DNA of 64,000 nt, from contig JAHLWZ010000840.1 of assembly GCA_020536535.1 (NCBI GenBank), positions 1-64,000 of the forward strand, in the 5' to 3' direction. Position 1 is the first letter of the stretch. Each line of letters starts with the position of its first letter. This DNA is from Pelomyxa schiedti (Eukaryota > Evosea > Pelobiontida > Pelomyxidae). The notes under the pieces were generated by a model that was not told where the DNA came from, ran no database searches, and saw nothing but the letters and a program-made list of their open reading frames with translations. The translations under genes and the position numbers were made by a program. Positions 44,702 to 57,110 of this stretch are shown one piece after another.

Positions 44702-46702
44702 ATGGCCACCGACACTTCCCCTTCAGCTGAAGGAGTTCTGATGATGACAAACGAACCAGGCACTGCAAGCCCAAAGCTTGAAGATAATACTGCCCCGCCA
44801 TGCCTTCTCCTCCCTCCGTGGGAAGAAGAGCCTCATGCACAAGATGACAGCGTGGGGGATATGGCTCTTGTAGTCAGCCGCAACTATGTCTGGCCTAGAA
44901 ATAGCACTCTTCGGTACTACTTCAAAGAGAGTCCGCATTGCGGTATGTGCCTTTCAAGCTTCATTTTCGTGTTTGCCTTACATCAATCACTTAGATCCCA
45001 GTCAGACACGAGTTGTGGAATGGGCATGGAAGACGTGGAAAGACTGCAACATATCGCTTAACTTCATGAGAACAGAGAGGCAAGACAATGCCGACATACG
45101 TATTTCGTTTGTGTGGGAAAAAGAAACGGGAGCTCGAATTCCTGGAAGCTCCTACTCACAGGTCGGGACACACTGTCAATCAATCCCCCAACTACAAGAG
45201 ACAATGAACTTTGGCTGGGATCTGCAGTAGATCAGGAAAGAAAATGATTCTATTCTAACATTTACCTAAGAAAGTGGCCACATACAGCACTGCATGAAAT
45301 TGGGCATGCTCTGGGATTTTTCCATGAACATCAGCACCCTAATTGCCGTACCATTTTAATACCTTGGATGTTTCTCAGTTGCCAACAGACCTCAAGTGGA
45401 ATGAACAAGCAGTCTACAACCACTATAGAACGTACAAGTGGGATGCAGCACAAGTGGATAGGCAGATTTTGCATTCTGTGCCTGTTGGGGATGTTGACTG
45501 GAACAACAGCAGTGACTGGGACTCCCATTCAATCATGCAGTACCCTTTCAAGCAATTCCTCCTCGCGGGACCCCCGGAATACGCCGCAAAAGGGATCCCA
45601 GAAAATACTGCGTTATCAACAATAGACAAGGAGAGGATTCACAAGCTATATGACCCAGGTTCTACAGCTGTGGCAATGCAACCCAGGGTCACGCCGATAA
45701 AGAATCCAACCTCAGTAATAATGAATATCGAAGCAATGCTATTCATTGGAAAGGGTAATGCCACTGAACGGCTAGATATTTGCGGAAAGGAGACTGCTCT
45801 CGACTGGTATCAGGTATATGGATTATGTAACTGTACAGAAGATGAGTAAATTGGTGGGTTCGACACTAATCTTGAAACAAATAGGCTGGTCCGGATTACC
45901 AATGTATTTTCATTACTTTCATTCCCAAAGGCGATCCTGCTACAACGCTGCCACAGTTTATGGATTTTGAACAGAAAACTGGTTCAGTGATATTGAATAG
46001 ATATCTTGGGGAGAGCTGTTTCTTCCGGTATGCAAATAACTGGATGACTGCCTGCTTAACTTTTCCCCAGAAAAGAGAAGGCTTCCAGAGGCCAGGCATT
46101 GCTTAATTTGAAGATCTTTGATTACATGCACCTTGAAAATCTATCTCTGAAAGTAAATCACGCTGGTGATCCAGCTGTGTCCACCGGGCAGTGGGCGGCT
46201 TTTGTGGGATCCAAAGATGAAATCGTCCTCAAACATGCAGCTGGCCATGGTTATGTGGGAATTGAAAACGGGTCTGTAGTATCGGTTCCAGGGCCGCAAC
46301 ATGCTCTCAAGTGGTACCAGGTTGGCAATTCTCTCTTGGTCCCAAGTAAATTTTGTTTCTCAGGTGGGATCAGATGACCGCTGTATCTTTGTAACCTTCA
46401 CGATTTTCAATCGTGAAGTGCGCTGTTACGATGCAAGATTACTTACTTGCTGTGTAGGCAACAGCTCGGGGACACCAAGCTCTGCCGAGCTTGGGTACAT
46501 AGGAGACGGATCATGTGTTTTCAAGTAAGTCATCTACAACATCAGTTTTCTTACCAGCACTCTTAGGAAAGAAAACACCACAAATGGAGGCTTTTTCCTC
46601 TACAACCAAGAAACCAGGACCCACTTGCACTGCGACGGCCCACACACTAGAATTGGGTGGGCACTCAAGAAAGAATCTATTTGGGTGGCTGAAATATGGT
46701 AG
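44702..46702 (+). CDS. Astacin-family zinc metallopeptidase, copy 1
   Basis: The start MATDTSPSAEGVLMMTNEPG shows no signal peptide. The N-terminal part ends RNYVWPRNSTLRYYF, like the astacin domain start (RxxxWP). After introns come ADIRISFVWEKETGARIP and the zinc motif ALHEIGHALGFFHEHQHP, with all three His and the Glu. The Met-turn reads DSHSIMQYPF, keeping the Tyr ligand but with Gln in place of the usual His (MHY). Two beta-rich C-terminal repeats follow (near 45720-45810 VIMNIEAMLFIGKGNA..WYQ, and near 46150-46320 GYVGIENGSVVSVPGPQHAL), with a Cys-containing end (HLHCDGPHTRIGWALKKESI) to TAG. It should cleave peptide bonds with zinc. With no visible signal peptide the site of action is uncertain; a missing upstream exon cannot be excluded. 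Confidence 0.85.
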
Positions 46703-47816
46703 TGGGTACAACACAGTGACTGACAATGACACGCAAGAAAGAAAAAATCGTTTTTTTTTATGGTCAGTAGTACGCTACACGACGGAATAGCGACTTAGCT
46801 TTCCCTTCACAAGACCAAATAACTTGTGGCGAGGTGACTTCGCGTCGCTGTAGTTCTAAGTACGGTTCTAATCACTGATGGATTTCTGGGAAACTACAGC
46901 GATTCACTGTGATTAGGGGGAGGAGGAGATTGAGGTGACAATCAGTTCTCCAAACCCAATCTACCTTGGCACACAAACACAACTGGAACAAAGTCTAGTT
47001 TTGGGGGTAGGAGGGGACTCTACATTTTTTTTTTGCTGTAGCTTCTTCAAGGTACCATTTTTTCCTCCTTTTCAATGACGCAGATATGTTCACTGCAAGT
47101 AGGGGGAATGGGGCTGACATGCAGTCCTTGTGATGTGTTGTGAAAGTGATGACTTCCCGAAAAAGGGAATCACAGAGTCAGCCCTGAGCAACCCTCAGAA
47201 GTCGGACAACTTCTGGGAATTCAATGGCACATGACGCTGTGCTGTGCGTCCACTGAATACTTGGAATTCATGGGAGACAGGGCTTATAAGCAACACCACT
47301 TTCACCACAAACGCCTCAAGATCAATTAAAATAAATAAATACTTTGTTCCCTCCTTATCTCGCTACAAACGTGTTCGTCACTCCCCGTCAGGGACACAAC
47401 TCACAGTGTGTTCATTTCATTCCACTCCTGCTAATTCCACAGCTGCTTCAAATCTGTGGTATCCTCCTCTCTGACTTTTTGATGTTGTAGGGATTAGAAT
47501 GCCGTTTCTCTACAAGTGGAGGCTGCTGGCCATCAGTTAGCATGTGGGTATCAGGCAATCCCTCGAGGTTACACCCAGCTGGTTCTTCCATCACACAACC
47601 TATCATGCCCATGTCAGATCCCCTGTTCCCTTTGTATCACTTACTACCAAGGTGCAATCGTGTCACCACAGGATCGCCGTCTGGCGTTTTATTCCTAAGG
47701 AGCCAGAAATAGATTGTCACATCACAAACGTCAGAGAAGTGTTTTCGGGAAACCGACAGTCGTTTTAGTGCAACAAAAACACTTTTTTTTTTAAAATAAA
47801 ACACAAAAGATCCAGG
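46703..47816. other. Spacer between the two astacin copies
   Basis: Short frames only. A plus-strand frame near 47244-47474 and others are below the level I would call coding. The last about 120 nt before 47817 resemble the region upstream of copy 1. This fits a segmental tandem duplication in which the intergenic part has diverged. No promoter element can be singled out. Confidence 0.5.
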
Positions 47817-49805
47817 ATGGCAACCGGCACTCCCCCTTCGACTCAAGGAGTTCAGTTGCCAAACGAACAAAGCACCACCACCCCAAGCCCGAAACTCGAT
47901 GAGACTGCCCCACCATGTCTTCTCCTTCTTCCGTGGGGAGACAAGTCGGGTGCATCGGCTGACGTTGGGGATATGGCTCTTGCAGTCAGCCGAAAATACA
48001 CCTGGCCCAGAAATCAGACTCTTCGGTACTACTTCAAAGAGGGTCCGCATTGCAGTAAGTGCCTTTGAAGCTTCTTTTTCGTGTTTGCTTATATCAAGCA
48101 CTCAGCTGCCATTCAGACACAAGTTGTGGAATCGGCATGGAAGACGTGGAAAGACTGCAACATCTCACTTAATTTCGTGAGAACGGAGACTCAGGAAGAT
48201 GCGGAAATACGTATTTCGTTTGTGTGGGCCAACGAAACAGGAGCTCGAATTCCTGGAAGCTCCTACTCACAGGTCGGAACACATTGTCAAACAATCCCCA
48301 AAACGCAAGAGACAATGAACTTTGGCTGGGATCTGCAGTAAGCACAGTAAAAAATGATTCTGTTCTAACATTTATCTCAGAAACTATCCTCATACAGCAT
48401 TGCATGAAATTGGGCATGCTCTGGGATTTTTTCATGAGCATCAGCACCCTTTTTGCAGTAACTGTCCCTTTTAATACCTTGAAAATTTCTCAGTTGTCAA
48501 CAGACCTTAAATGGAATGAACAAGCAGTCTACGACTACTATAGAAGGTATAACTGGGATACAGCGCAAGTGAATAGGCAGATTTTGCATTCGGAAGATAT
48601 TGAGGATGTTGACTGGAACCACAGTAGTGACTGGGACTCTCATTCAATCATGCAGTATCCTTTTAATCACTGCCTGCTCAGAGGGCCCCCTAGCTACATG
48701 ACAACAGGGATCCCAGAAAATACTACGTTATCAACAATAGACAAGGAGAGGGTTCACAACCTCTATGACCCAGGTTCTACAAGTGCAACAACAATGCAAC
48801 CCGGTGTCCCGCCTATAAGGAATTCAACTGGATTAATAATGAATATCGAAGCTAGCCTGTTCGTTGGCAAGTGCAATCCCAGTCAATTGCTACATATTTG
48901 CACACAGGAGAATGCCCTCGAATGGTATCAGGTATACCACACATTCTGTAACTGGATACATAAGATGAGTAAATCGGTGAGTTAGAGAATAATCTTGCAA
49001 CAAATAGGCTGGTCCGGATTACCAATGTATTTTCATTACTTTCATGCCCACAGTAGATTCTGGTACAACGACGCCACAGTTCATGGATTCCCAAGATGGT
49101 TCAGTGTATTTGACTAGGGAGCTTAAGGACAGTTGTTTCTTCCGGTATACCAATAACTGGATGACTGCCTACTTAACTTTTCATAAGAAAAGAGAAGGCT
49201 TACAGAGGCCGGGCATTGCTCCATTTGAAGAGCTTTGATTACATGCACCTTGCACAGCTGTCTCTGAAAGTAAATCCTGCTGGTGATCCGGCAGTGGCCA
49301 CGGGGCAGTGGGAGGCTTTTGTTGGATCTGTAGATGAGATCCTCCTCAAACAGGCATGTGGCTATGGTTATGTGGGAATAGAAAACGGCAGGGTAATGTT
49401 GGTTCCAGGGCCGCAAAATGCTCTCAAGTGGTACCAGGTTGGCAATTCTACTCCAGGACCAAAGTAAATTTTGTTTCTCAGGTTGGACCAGATCACCGCT
49501 GTATCTTTGTAACCTTTGTGATTTTGAATCATGGCTGCTATGAAGCAAGAGTACTTACTGGCGTTTCCATTAGCAAGGGACCAATCTCTGCAACCCTTGG
49601 GGACTCAGGAGACCTATCATGTGTTTTCCAGTAAGTCTTGTTCAGCGTCGTTTTCTTACGTGGCGCTCTTAGGAAAGAAAATACAACAAATGGAGGCTTT
49701 TTCCTCTACAGCCAAACAACCATGACCTACTTGCATTGCGATGGTCCTCACACTCCTATTACGTGGGAATCCAAGAGATCTGTTTGGGTTACTGAACGAT
49801 GGTAG
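47817..49805 (+). CDS. Astacin-family zinc metallopeptidase, copy 2
   Basis: Same exon layout and motifs as the upstream copy: start MATGTPPSTQGVQLPNEQST, SRKYTWPRNQTLRYYFKEGP, AEIRISFVWANETGARIPGS, zinc motif ALHEIGHALGFFHEHQHP, Met-turn DSHSIMQYPF, and C-terminal repeats (IMNIEASLFVGKCNP, HLAQLSLKVNPAGDPAVATG, YLHCDGPHTPITWESKRS) to TAG. Nearly the entire gene aligns with copy 1, with scattered substitutions, mainly in surface segments and the N-terminal linker. Both copies keep the catalytic residues, so both are likely functional. Again no signal peptide is visible at the N-terminus. Confidence 0.85.
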
Positions 49806-49924
49806 TACACCAAGAAACAACCAAAGGAAAATAAAAAGTCAATTCCTCGAAATTGTCCGCCATCACCAATCATAGCAAACTAAAAAATTCAACAGCGGGT
49901 CCACGTGTGGCTTTTTTATCCCCA

Positions 49925-52900
49925 ATGTGGAACAAGAAGGTGCTCTAGCCCCTTTGTTGTTTGTATCTAACAACAGCGGACTATTCAACAGCCCTTCGTC
50001 ACGCCGTTCAAGGTTCCGCCTGCGTCAGAAAGCACGAACTCGAACGCGCCTGGGTCTGCATCTTCGTCATTGCCTTCGCGATCTTGCTCTACGCATGATG
50101 TTAGTACTAAGACGGTCGGACCCACGGCACCCATTATTGGCGGGGGGGCGAAGAAGCCGTTCGTCACGCCGTTCAAGACTCCCTTTAAGTCTGCTGTTGC
50201 ACCTCTCCAGGATGACTGTACCGACAGCAAGACGGAACCACAACTCAGCGGCTCTAATTCTACTTCTACTGCGTCTGTTGCTACAACTACCACCAACAGC
50301 GCTCCGCCCACACGAAAAGTCGCAACGCCGGCGGTGTTGCCACGTTCCACCTCTTCTTCACCTCCATCCAGTGTCAATACCCAGTCCAATTCACAAAAGG
50401 GTGCTGCAAACTCGACTGCACCAGGCTCTGGGGCAGTGGAACGGGGCTTCTCTGTAATGTGGTGCCAGGTATAGCTACTAATATTCTAGCCTCCTGAAAA
50501 TTCACTCACACGTTGTTGTCATGCAGTACACCACTAAAAAGCACAAGACCATGAGTGACGGGTAGGACTGGTTCCCTTGCCCTGTGTGTTGCTCACAATT
50601 ATTTCTCAGATACCTTTCCATCAAAGGCAACCTGTGGACTTTAAAAGACAGGTATTGCAACACGTTTATGCCCTCTTGTCTGACCTGACTTAGTGATGGG
50701 AAAGAGTTAGGGCGATCCTCAACAGTTTCCCACAAGCAGTTGACCTCTTTCCTTGAGGTTTAGTGTTGCTTCTTACCACTCTGCTCTTACATTAATTTTG
50801 CAGGGCACCCTAATACAAGTGTTCGGTAAAATGATAGAATTTGACAGTGAACTTGAACCTCAAAAAATCCATGACGGAAGTTTATTCTCTGAAAAAGCCA
50901 GTACTGTAACACCTCTTGTGCAAGCACCTGTGTCTGTGTTGCGTAACAGTACATTGGTACACATTTCAACAAACACTGTGAATTACCCACTTTTTTCCCT
51001 CTAGCCCAAATATGCCCCCAGACCACCACCGATTCCAATGCATGACCCCAACCGCCCTGGTGCTGTTGTATTAGATCCTGGAGGTGATGGAAAACTTCCA
51101 GTAGTTTTGGACCCATATGTTGCTGTATTTATTTATTATAGAATATTTATTATTCTCACATTACCAATTTTTAGAAAAAAATGCGTCCTCATCAGATTGC
51201 TGGCGTGAAATTCATGTATGAATGTGTAGTAGGGAAAAAAGATCCTTCCCAGCATGGTTGCTTGCTTGCTGATGGTATCTTCCAAATTCCAAACGAATAT
51301 TAATTCAATCTTCTTGGCAGAGATGGGACTCGGTAAAACATTACAAGCATTGGCTCTTGTGTGGACACTTCTCAAGCAGGTGAGACTAATCACTCTGTCT
51401 TGAGTGACAATGTTCCAGGGACCCCATGGCCCGACAATTAGAAAAGCAGTAATTGTTTGTCCCACCACCCTTATTGGGACATGGACTGGTGAATTCACCA
51501 AGTGGCTTGGCTCTGAGAGAGTCATTATGGCTGCAATGCTTAATGAGTCTACAAAGGAGCAAGTACAACAAGTATCCAAGTCCCCTACTTCCAGCAGTTA
51601 ACAGTCAAATCCAGGTCATTACAAATTTCAATTTAGATGTGAAACCAATTCTTGTTATTAGCTATGAGCAGCTGCGAAATCACATTGCAAAACTTGATAT
51701 AACCAAAGTCGGGCTACTAATTTGTGATGAAGGGCACAGGTACTGTATGTGAAGGAACCTTTATCCCCTAATGTGTAAGTAGGCTTAAGAATTCTGCATC
51801 GAAGACAACCCAAGCCTTATATACAATGTGCAACAGAAGAGTAATACTATCTGGTACAATTTTGCTTATAGTTTAAACTCTTGAGTGATGAATCAAAGGA
51901 ACTCCCATTCAAAATGATCTTGGTGAATTTTATACTGTTGTTGATTTTTGTTGTCCAGGATTGTTGGGGTATGGTCTTCTTTTTTTTTTCCCCTGGAAAT
52001 GAGGGCTCATTCTCTACAGGCCACTTCCTGAATTCAAAGTAAGATTTCAGAAGCCAATTGAACGAAGCTTGGTTCCCAATTCTACCGCGGAAGAACGCCA
52101 AATTGGGGAAGAATGTGTTAAAGAGTTGACGGGAATTCTCGACCCTTTTATCCTGCGACGCTTGTCCACAATTCTGATTGATTTTTTGCCTCCCAAGACT
52201 GAACATGTTTGCAGTCTCCTGAAGTTTACACCAAAGTCAAGAGCAGAACCTAAGTTGCACACTAGATCATTCTATGCAAGTTGACTGAACTTCAGACAAA
52301 CTTGTACACTCATACTCTACACTCTAAAAAGCTTGCAAGCATACTTTCTGATTCTAGATCCAGTAAGGTTGTAACCAAACTTCCACGAAGTAGTGATTGA
52401 TTACTCTCTAGGGTCTTGTATGTTTACAGGGACTTGTAAAACTATGCAATCATCCTCAACTACTTCTTCCCAAAGACGGTGCTGAATTGCCTGAAATGTT
52501 TGCGGGAATTACGGAGTTACTTCCACCAGATATGTCCAACTTGGAAGTAAACACGCTCTCTTCTAAGATGGCTGTGATGGATGGAATTCTCACATCACTG
52601 AAAGAGCGGACACAAGATAAAGTATGAAATTGTATCTTATATACATCGAATCATTTTCTTGAAAGGTAGTTATTGTATCCAATTACACCAAGTGTCTCAA
52701 TGTAATCGAGCTTATTCTCCAAAAACGAGACATAAAGTGGTTACGGCTCGATGGCTCTACACCTGCAACTGCGAGACAGGGTCTAGTCAAGTCGTTCAAT
52801 TCTCCCTCTTCACCTTTCATGGTTTTCTTGCTTTCCACTAAGGCTGGTGGTGTTGGGTTGAATTTGACTGGAGCAAATCGATTTATTCTGTTCGATCCAG

Positions 52901-53916
52901 GTTAAGTCAAAGAATAGTTGAAGGATTCTAAATCATTAAGGCTGGAATCCCGCTCATGACAGACAGGCTATCGCTCGTGTGTGGCGTGATGGTCAAAAGA
53001 AGCCTGTTTTTGTTATTCCAACCTCTAAGATATGTCCTTACTTATAACACTCAAGATATACCGTCTCCTGAGCACTGGGACTATTGAAGAAAAAATATTC
53101 CAACGGCAATTGGCAAAGCAACACCTTTCAAGTAACCTGGTTGCTGATCATTTAGTTGAGCGGGCATCGTTTGAACCAGAATTTTTGCACAAGATTTTTA
53201 CCTTCAATTCTACAACACTATGTGATACCCATGATGCTATAGGATGTCAGTGCATTAATGAGGTAATATCAAATAGTTGTTTGTCAAAATCCTTTTTTTT
53301 TTCTAACGTATTTGCAGACAAGTGTCTCGAAGCCGGTACTCCTCCTACTATGTTTTTCAATTTTTCACTGCCAAAAGAATGCCGATGAACGGGCTCGTAA
53401 GTACCTTTCCCAATTGAAGCACACACCAGATGTGAAAACTGTCGGGGATACAATACTGTCAAGCCTTAGTGCACCTGTTTCCAAGGTTAATACTTTCGGT
53501 TTTTCTCACCTCAGACCCATCTTACACCTCAGATGATTTCCTTCGTCATGTGGGGAGGACACTCACCACAAGTAGACGCCCCCCCTGTATGCACTTCCAC
53601 GACCGTAACAACCCCCAGTTCCCCACCACGTGATGACCCCGCTGCCGATGACTACGAGTGGCTTGAGAAGGCTTTAGAGGAGGGAGGAGAACCCAATTCA
53701 CCATCGCCATCGCCATCACCACCACCAAAAACCAAGACACCCGATCATGATGACGACAAGGAAGAGGCGGATTCAGGATCAGCATCCAGCTCCAGCAGTG
53801 AAGAGAATAAGTCCAGTGATGCCAGTTCCGGCAGTAGCAGCAGCTCTGAGCAGGAAAGTGAACCTGAGGACAAACCACCGGCTCCACAGCCGAAGAGACT
53901 GCGCCGAAGACTATGA
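49925..53916 (+). CDS. RAD54B: RAD54B-type Swi2/Snf2 DNA translocase
   Basis: ATG at 49925 gives MWNKK. A short 37-nt intron (GTGCTC...ACAACAG) leads in phase to [18 protein letters not shown]. The N-terminal part repeats this motif ([15 protein letters not shown]). GFSVMWCQ / [20 protein letters not shown] matches the RAD54B-specific N-domain (FSVVWCKPSKKKHK). Helicase motifs: I DEMGLGKT (split by an intron), Ia [53 protein letters not shown], and [19 protein letters not shown] followed by [14 protein letters not shown]. The RAD54B tail ([16 protein letters not shown]) is followed by an extra acidic Ser-rich segment (about 53680-53890). It remodels Rad51-DNA in homologous recombination, in the nucleus. 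Confidence 0.9.
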
Positions 53917-55486
53917 AAAACAAGTTTTTTGTTTGGTGTAAACCTCTTCCTTCCAAAACGCAACAAGAGAGTTTGTTTCGTTAAGTTAATTTTGTTTTGT
54001 TTTTGTCAATGAGAAACAGTTTGAGGGAGAGGCCTCCCAGTTGGAATCAATCGTTTTCTGTGTGGATGTTCAGGGTGTATTTTGAGGCTTGGGCCAGTTT
54101 TGGGTTGGTGCTATTGGTGTGTGTCTTCAATTTTGGTGCTAAACACAACGTTTTGGCTCGAGTTTGAACGTCGTGATCCTGAATCTGGTGTAGAGTTAGG
54201 TTTCAGCAACGGTGTTCACTGTCATACAAGAGTCCCAGCAGCTACAACTAGGTTGAGGGCTATTCTTTCATCTTTTTCTGAATCTAGCATCTGTACCAAT
54301 TGAGAAAAACAGTTACGTGTACTGGACGCACTTGACAAACTGAAGTTATGCAATGTATTTTGCAGGCATCATTCTTTACAGTCGCAAGGCTGTAAGGGAG
54401 TGAGCAGAAAGAAATGATGAAGGAAAGTTGGAGGTGCACTTGACTAATAAGGCGGAAACAGCTGCTCGGAGAGAGATGTCAGGTGAAGGAATTGCGCCGG
54501 TTATTCTCCCCCACAAGTTTTGGCTTTCACAAAGGAAGATATATTCGGGGACACTTTACAAGTGTTATTCTGAGGAAGAAAACAAGGGAACTTACGAAAG
54601 AGCATTGACGGCAAGTCTCAAAGCGAGTAATTGATTTGAAAACGGGCTCGTTTTAGGTGCCAAGGCAAATGATCCTAGCTTTGAAATAAGATTCTAATTG
54701 CCCACACCCAAACGTACGATCAAGAATAGGAATCTTCCGCTGAACAAAATATGCAGCAACATTTGGGAAACAAAGCAGTAATCGAAAGATATCCAAAACT
54801 TATTAAGAACATTAAATAGGCCTAACGTGAAAGGGGCTACCTGGGAATGCACTCGTAATTTGGGTGGCTAGCATTGACGCAATAGGAAGAGCGTCAAGAA
54901 GTGGAAGTATATCCGACTCTTGAATATTCGGATTGCTCAAGTGTGCAATCAGAGATAGGATGGCAGATTGTTCCTTTGGCGAATATCGGGATTCCTGTCC
55001 GCTTGTTGATTGAGGGAGAAAATCAACACAGTTATAAGTGTAGGAGGTATTACGTTTTGGAAATTCATTGCAATAAATTTTTCTTTGAAGTTAGGAGGAA
55101 GGCTCTTCTTAAATTTGATTAATTTTACCTGCACTTGGATGAGTGTTTCATAAAAGGAATGAAGAGGGAACATTTGGTATTAAACTGCAGTTCAACTCTT
55201 GTGATTGTGCATCTGGGAGGAGCTGTAATTCTTGGGGGGTAGGGGGAGTCCCTAGCTTGGAATTATGCACAGCCGTTTTCACAGCTATTTGAAATGAATT
55301 GGGATGAAAAAGACTATGAGAAATGGTAGGTAATACATTTTTGCACATGAATCCAAAGCCTATTTGCTAAGGTCAAGGAATTCTCTAAAACATGAAGTCC
55401 TTGTCGGAGAAGGTACTTCTGAATCTCAGCTTGGATATTTTGCTCTGCAAGCAGTTAGAACAGATGTTTCCGCACCGTAGTTATTG
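53917..55486. other. About 1.6 kb without a supported gene
   Basis: Only short, unconvincing open frames are seen (for example 54428-54634 and 54901-55122 on the plus strand). They share no motif with known families and have no clean splice partners that I could find. The stretch is relatively A/T-rich. It may be intergenic, or hold a decayed or highly divided gene. Confidence 0.5.
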
Positions 55487-56595
55487 TTAACCTGTGAAAT
55501 CGAAAGGGAAAAATGTAAGCTGACTCCCAACCATGATTGGTAAGACAAGGTCATAGTATCGTTGATCGTCGGGGTTTAGCTCCTTGACCCACCCTGGGTA
55601 TTGCTTAGAGAAGAGGAACTTTATTTCTTTTGAGACCTTGAACCACCATTGGCTCTTCTGCTGTCTCATCTGATTCTAAATATTCTTGAAGCTTTGGAGG
55701 TTTCACTTCTTCATCTACCAGGATATATTTCCTCTTCAGGGTTTCTTGATTGTCTAAAGTACTCGGATCGGTAGGGGGAAAATCTTTGAGATACACTCTG
55801 GGCAGATTTGTGAATTTATAATCCGACCCAACAACCGTCAAAAGAGGAACAAAGTGTTGCTGTAGATATTGAGTTGAAAGTCACCAAAAGGAATAAATGG
55901 TACATGAGATTCATGGTTCCAGGAAAGAAAAACGGGCCGCTTAGTGCATACATCAGGTTGAAGACGAAGTGGTAAAATGGTTGCTGCGGCACCTCCTCCA
56001 CCTTGCCCCAGTTCAGTCTTAGGCATTGAGACTTTGCTTTAGAATGGGTTAAGAGCATACATCTTTCAGGCCAGCAAAAATTACAATCGGACGACGAATT
56101 GCATTGGAAAGAGCCTGCACATGAATGTATTCAAGAGCCTGTCCATCAGTTTCGGCAATTTTCAAAACCTACAAAACAATCAGTCCAATACCAAAAGCAA
56201 CCCAGGAGCCCACGAAACCTGGTCCCAATCTCCCATAACCCTCTCTTGGTACCACTCTTTCTGGGCTGACATCTCTGAATGGACCAAGCTGCGCAAGAGC
56301 GGGTGATATTCATCCATCCCCCACAATGCAGTGCCCACAGCTCTAACGAGGCAGTTCCCGTCCCCTGTTGTAGTGTAGGGCACAACTAGCTGTGGAATAG
56401 GATCAATTCCATCATGCATAAATGCCCCAGTAAGGTACTCCTTTGTTTGTTTATTTTGTAGTGAGCCAAAAGTAAGACCACAAGAGGAAGGAGGTGGAGG
56501 GGGAAAGGGGGAAAAAAAAAAGTGGGACACACCACAGCTTCTTTGTCACAAAGAGCTTCTCGTTTCTTTGCACTAGCAACAAAAACAGGCGGGAT
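55487..56595 (-). CDS. OTU-domain deubiquitinase-like protein
   Basis: Exons read KKREALCDKEAV / EYLTGAFMHDGIDPIPQLVV, then PYTTTGDGNCLVRAVGTALW, the catalytic OTU block (DGNC: Asp, Cys). Next is the helix with EYIHVQALSNAIRRPIVIFA, the conserved RRPIVI strand of the Cezanne/A20 branch. Near 55860-55790 YLQQHFVPLLTVVGSDYKFT carries the catalytic His (HFVPL). The C-terminal part (KEIKFLFSKQYPGWVKELNP) ends at TGA. Catalytic Asp/Cys and His are present. The family removes ubiquitin chains. The 5' end is unresolved: exon sequence is open to an acceptor-like GCTTAG at 56596, so one or more upstream exons should lie between there and 57050. Confidence 0.7.
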
Positions 56596-57110
56596 CTAAG
56601 CAACGAGATTATGCCGAGATGCGTGCGTTCGTATTGATTTATATTGGAGTTATATGCCCCACGCGACTCGTCGTGTGATGCCAATCAAGCCTCTTACGGT
56701 TCATATTTTCAAAAGTTGTTTTTGGTTTGACACCTGAAACGTGGTGCTGGGGTCTGGGCGTGGCTCGGTTTTTACCAAGAGTTTCTTAGCCGTGCACAGA
56801 ACACAAATGCCCAACGACGTAGGGAGATGCATGGGTTTTTTTTTTTTTCTTTTTCTGAGTTGGGAACCAAGTTGGGCCGGGGGAATTCATGAGGGAATCT
56901 TGTCATCTGAGGGGACTTCGGCAGCTTGATGTATGCCACGCGCACAAGGGATGGTGGAGGATTGGCAGATGGGATCCACAAGACCTTGATCGGGAATCAG
57001 CTGGAATCTCTGAAAATGAAGTTTTGAGAGAAGCTTGATTCTTCTTCTAACCAGTTGATAACAGTGGTCTTAGAAGAATACGAAAAACAAACGAAATTCT
57101 CGCTCCTAGG
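56596..57110. other. Upstream region of the OTU gene and Rh promoter
   Basis: It probably contains the missing 5' exon(s) of the minus-strand OTU gene. A minus-strand stretch (about 57010-56885), preceded by a good acceptor (TTTTCAG), is open and might be one, but no ATG could be joined in phase. The remaining sequence is the shared promoter zone for the plus-strand Rh gene starting at 57111. Confidence 0.35.
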
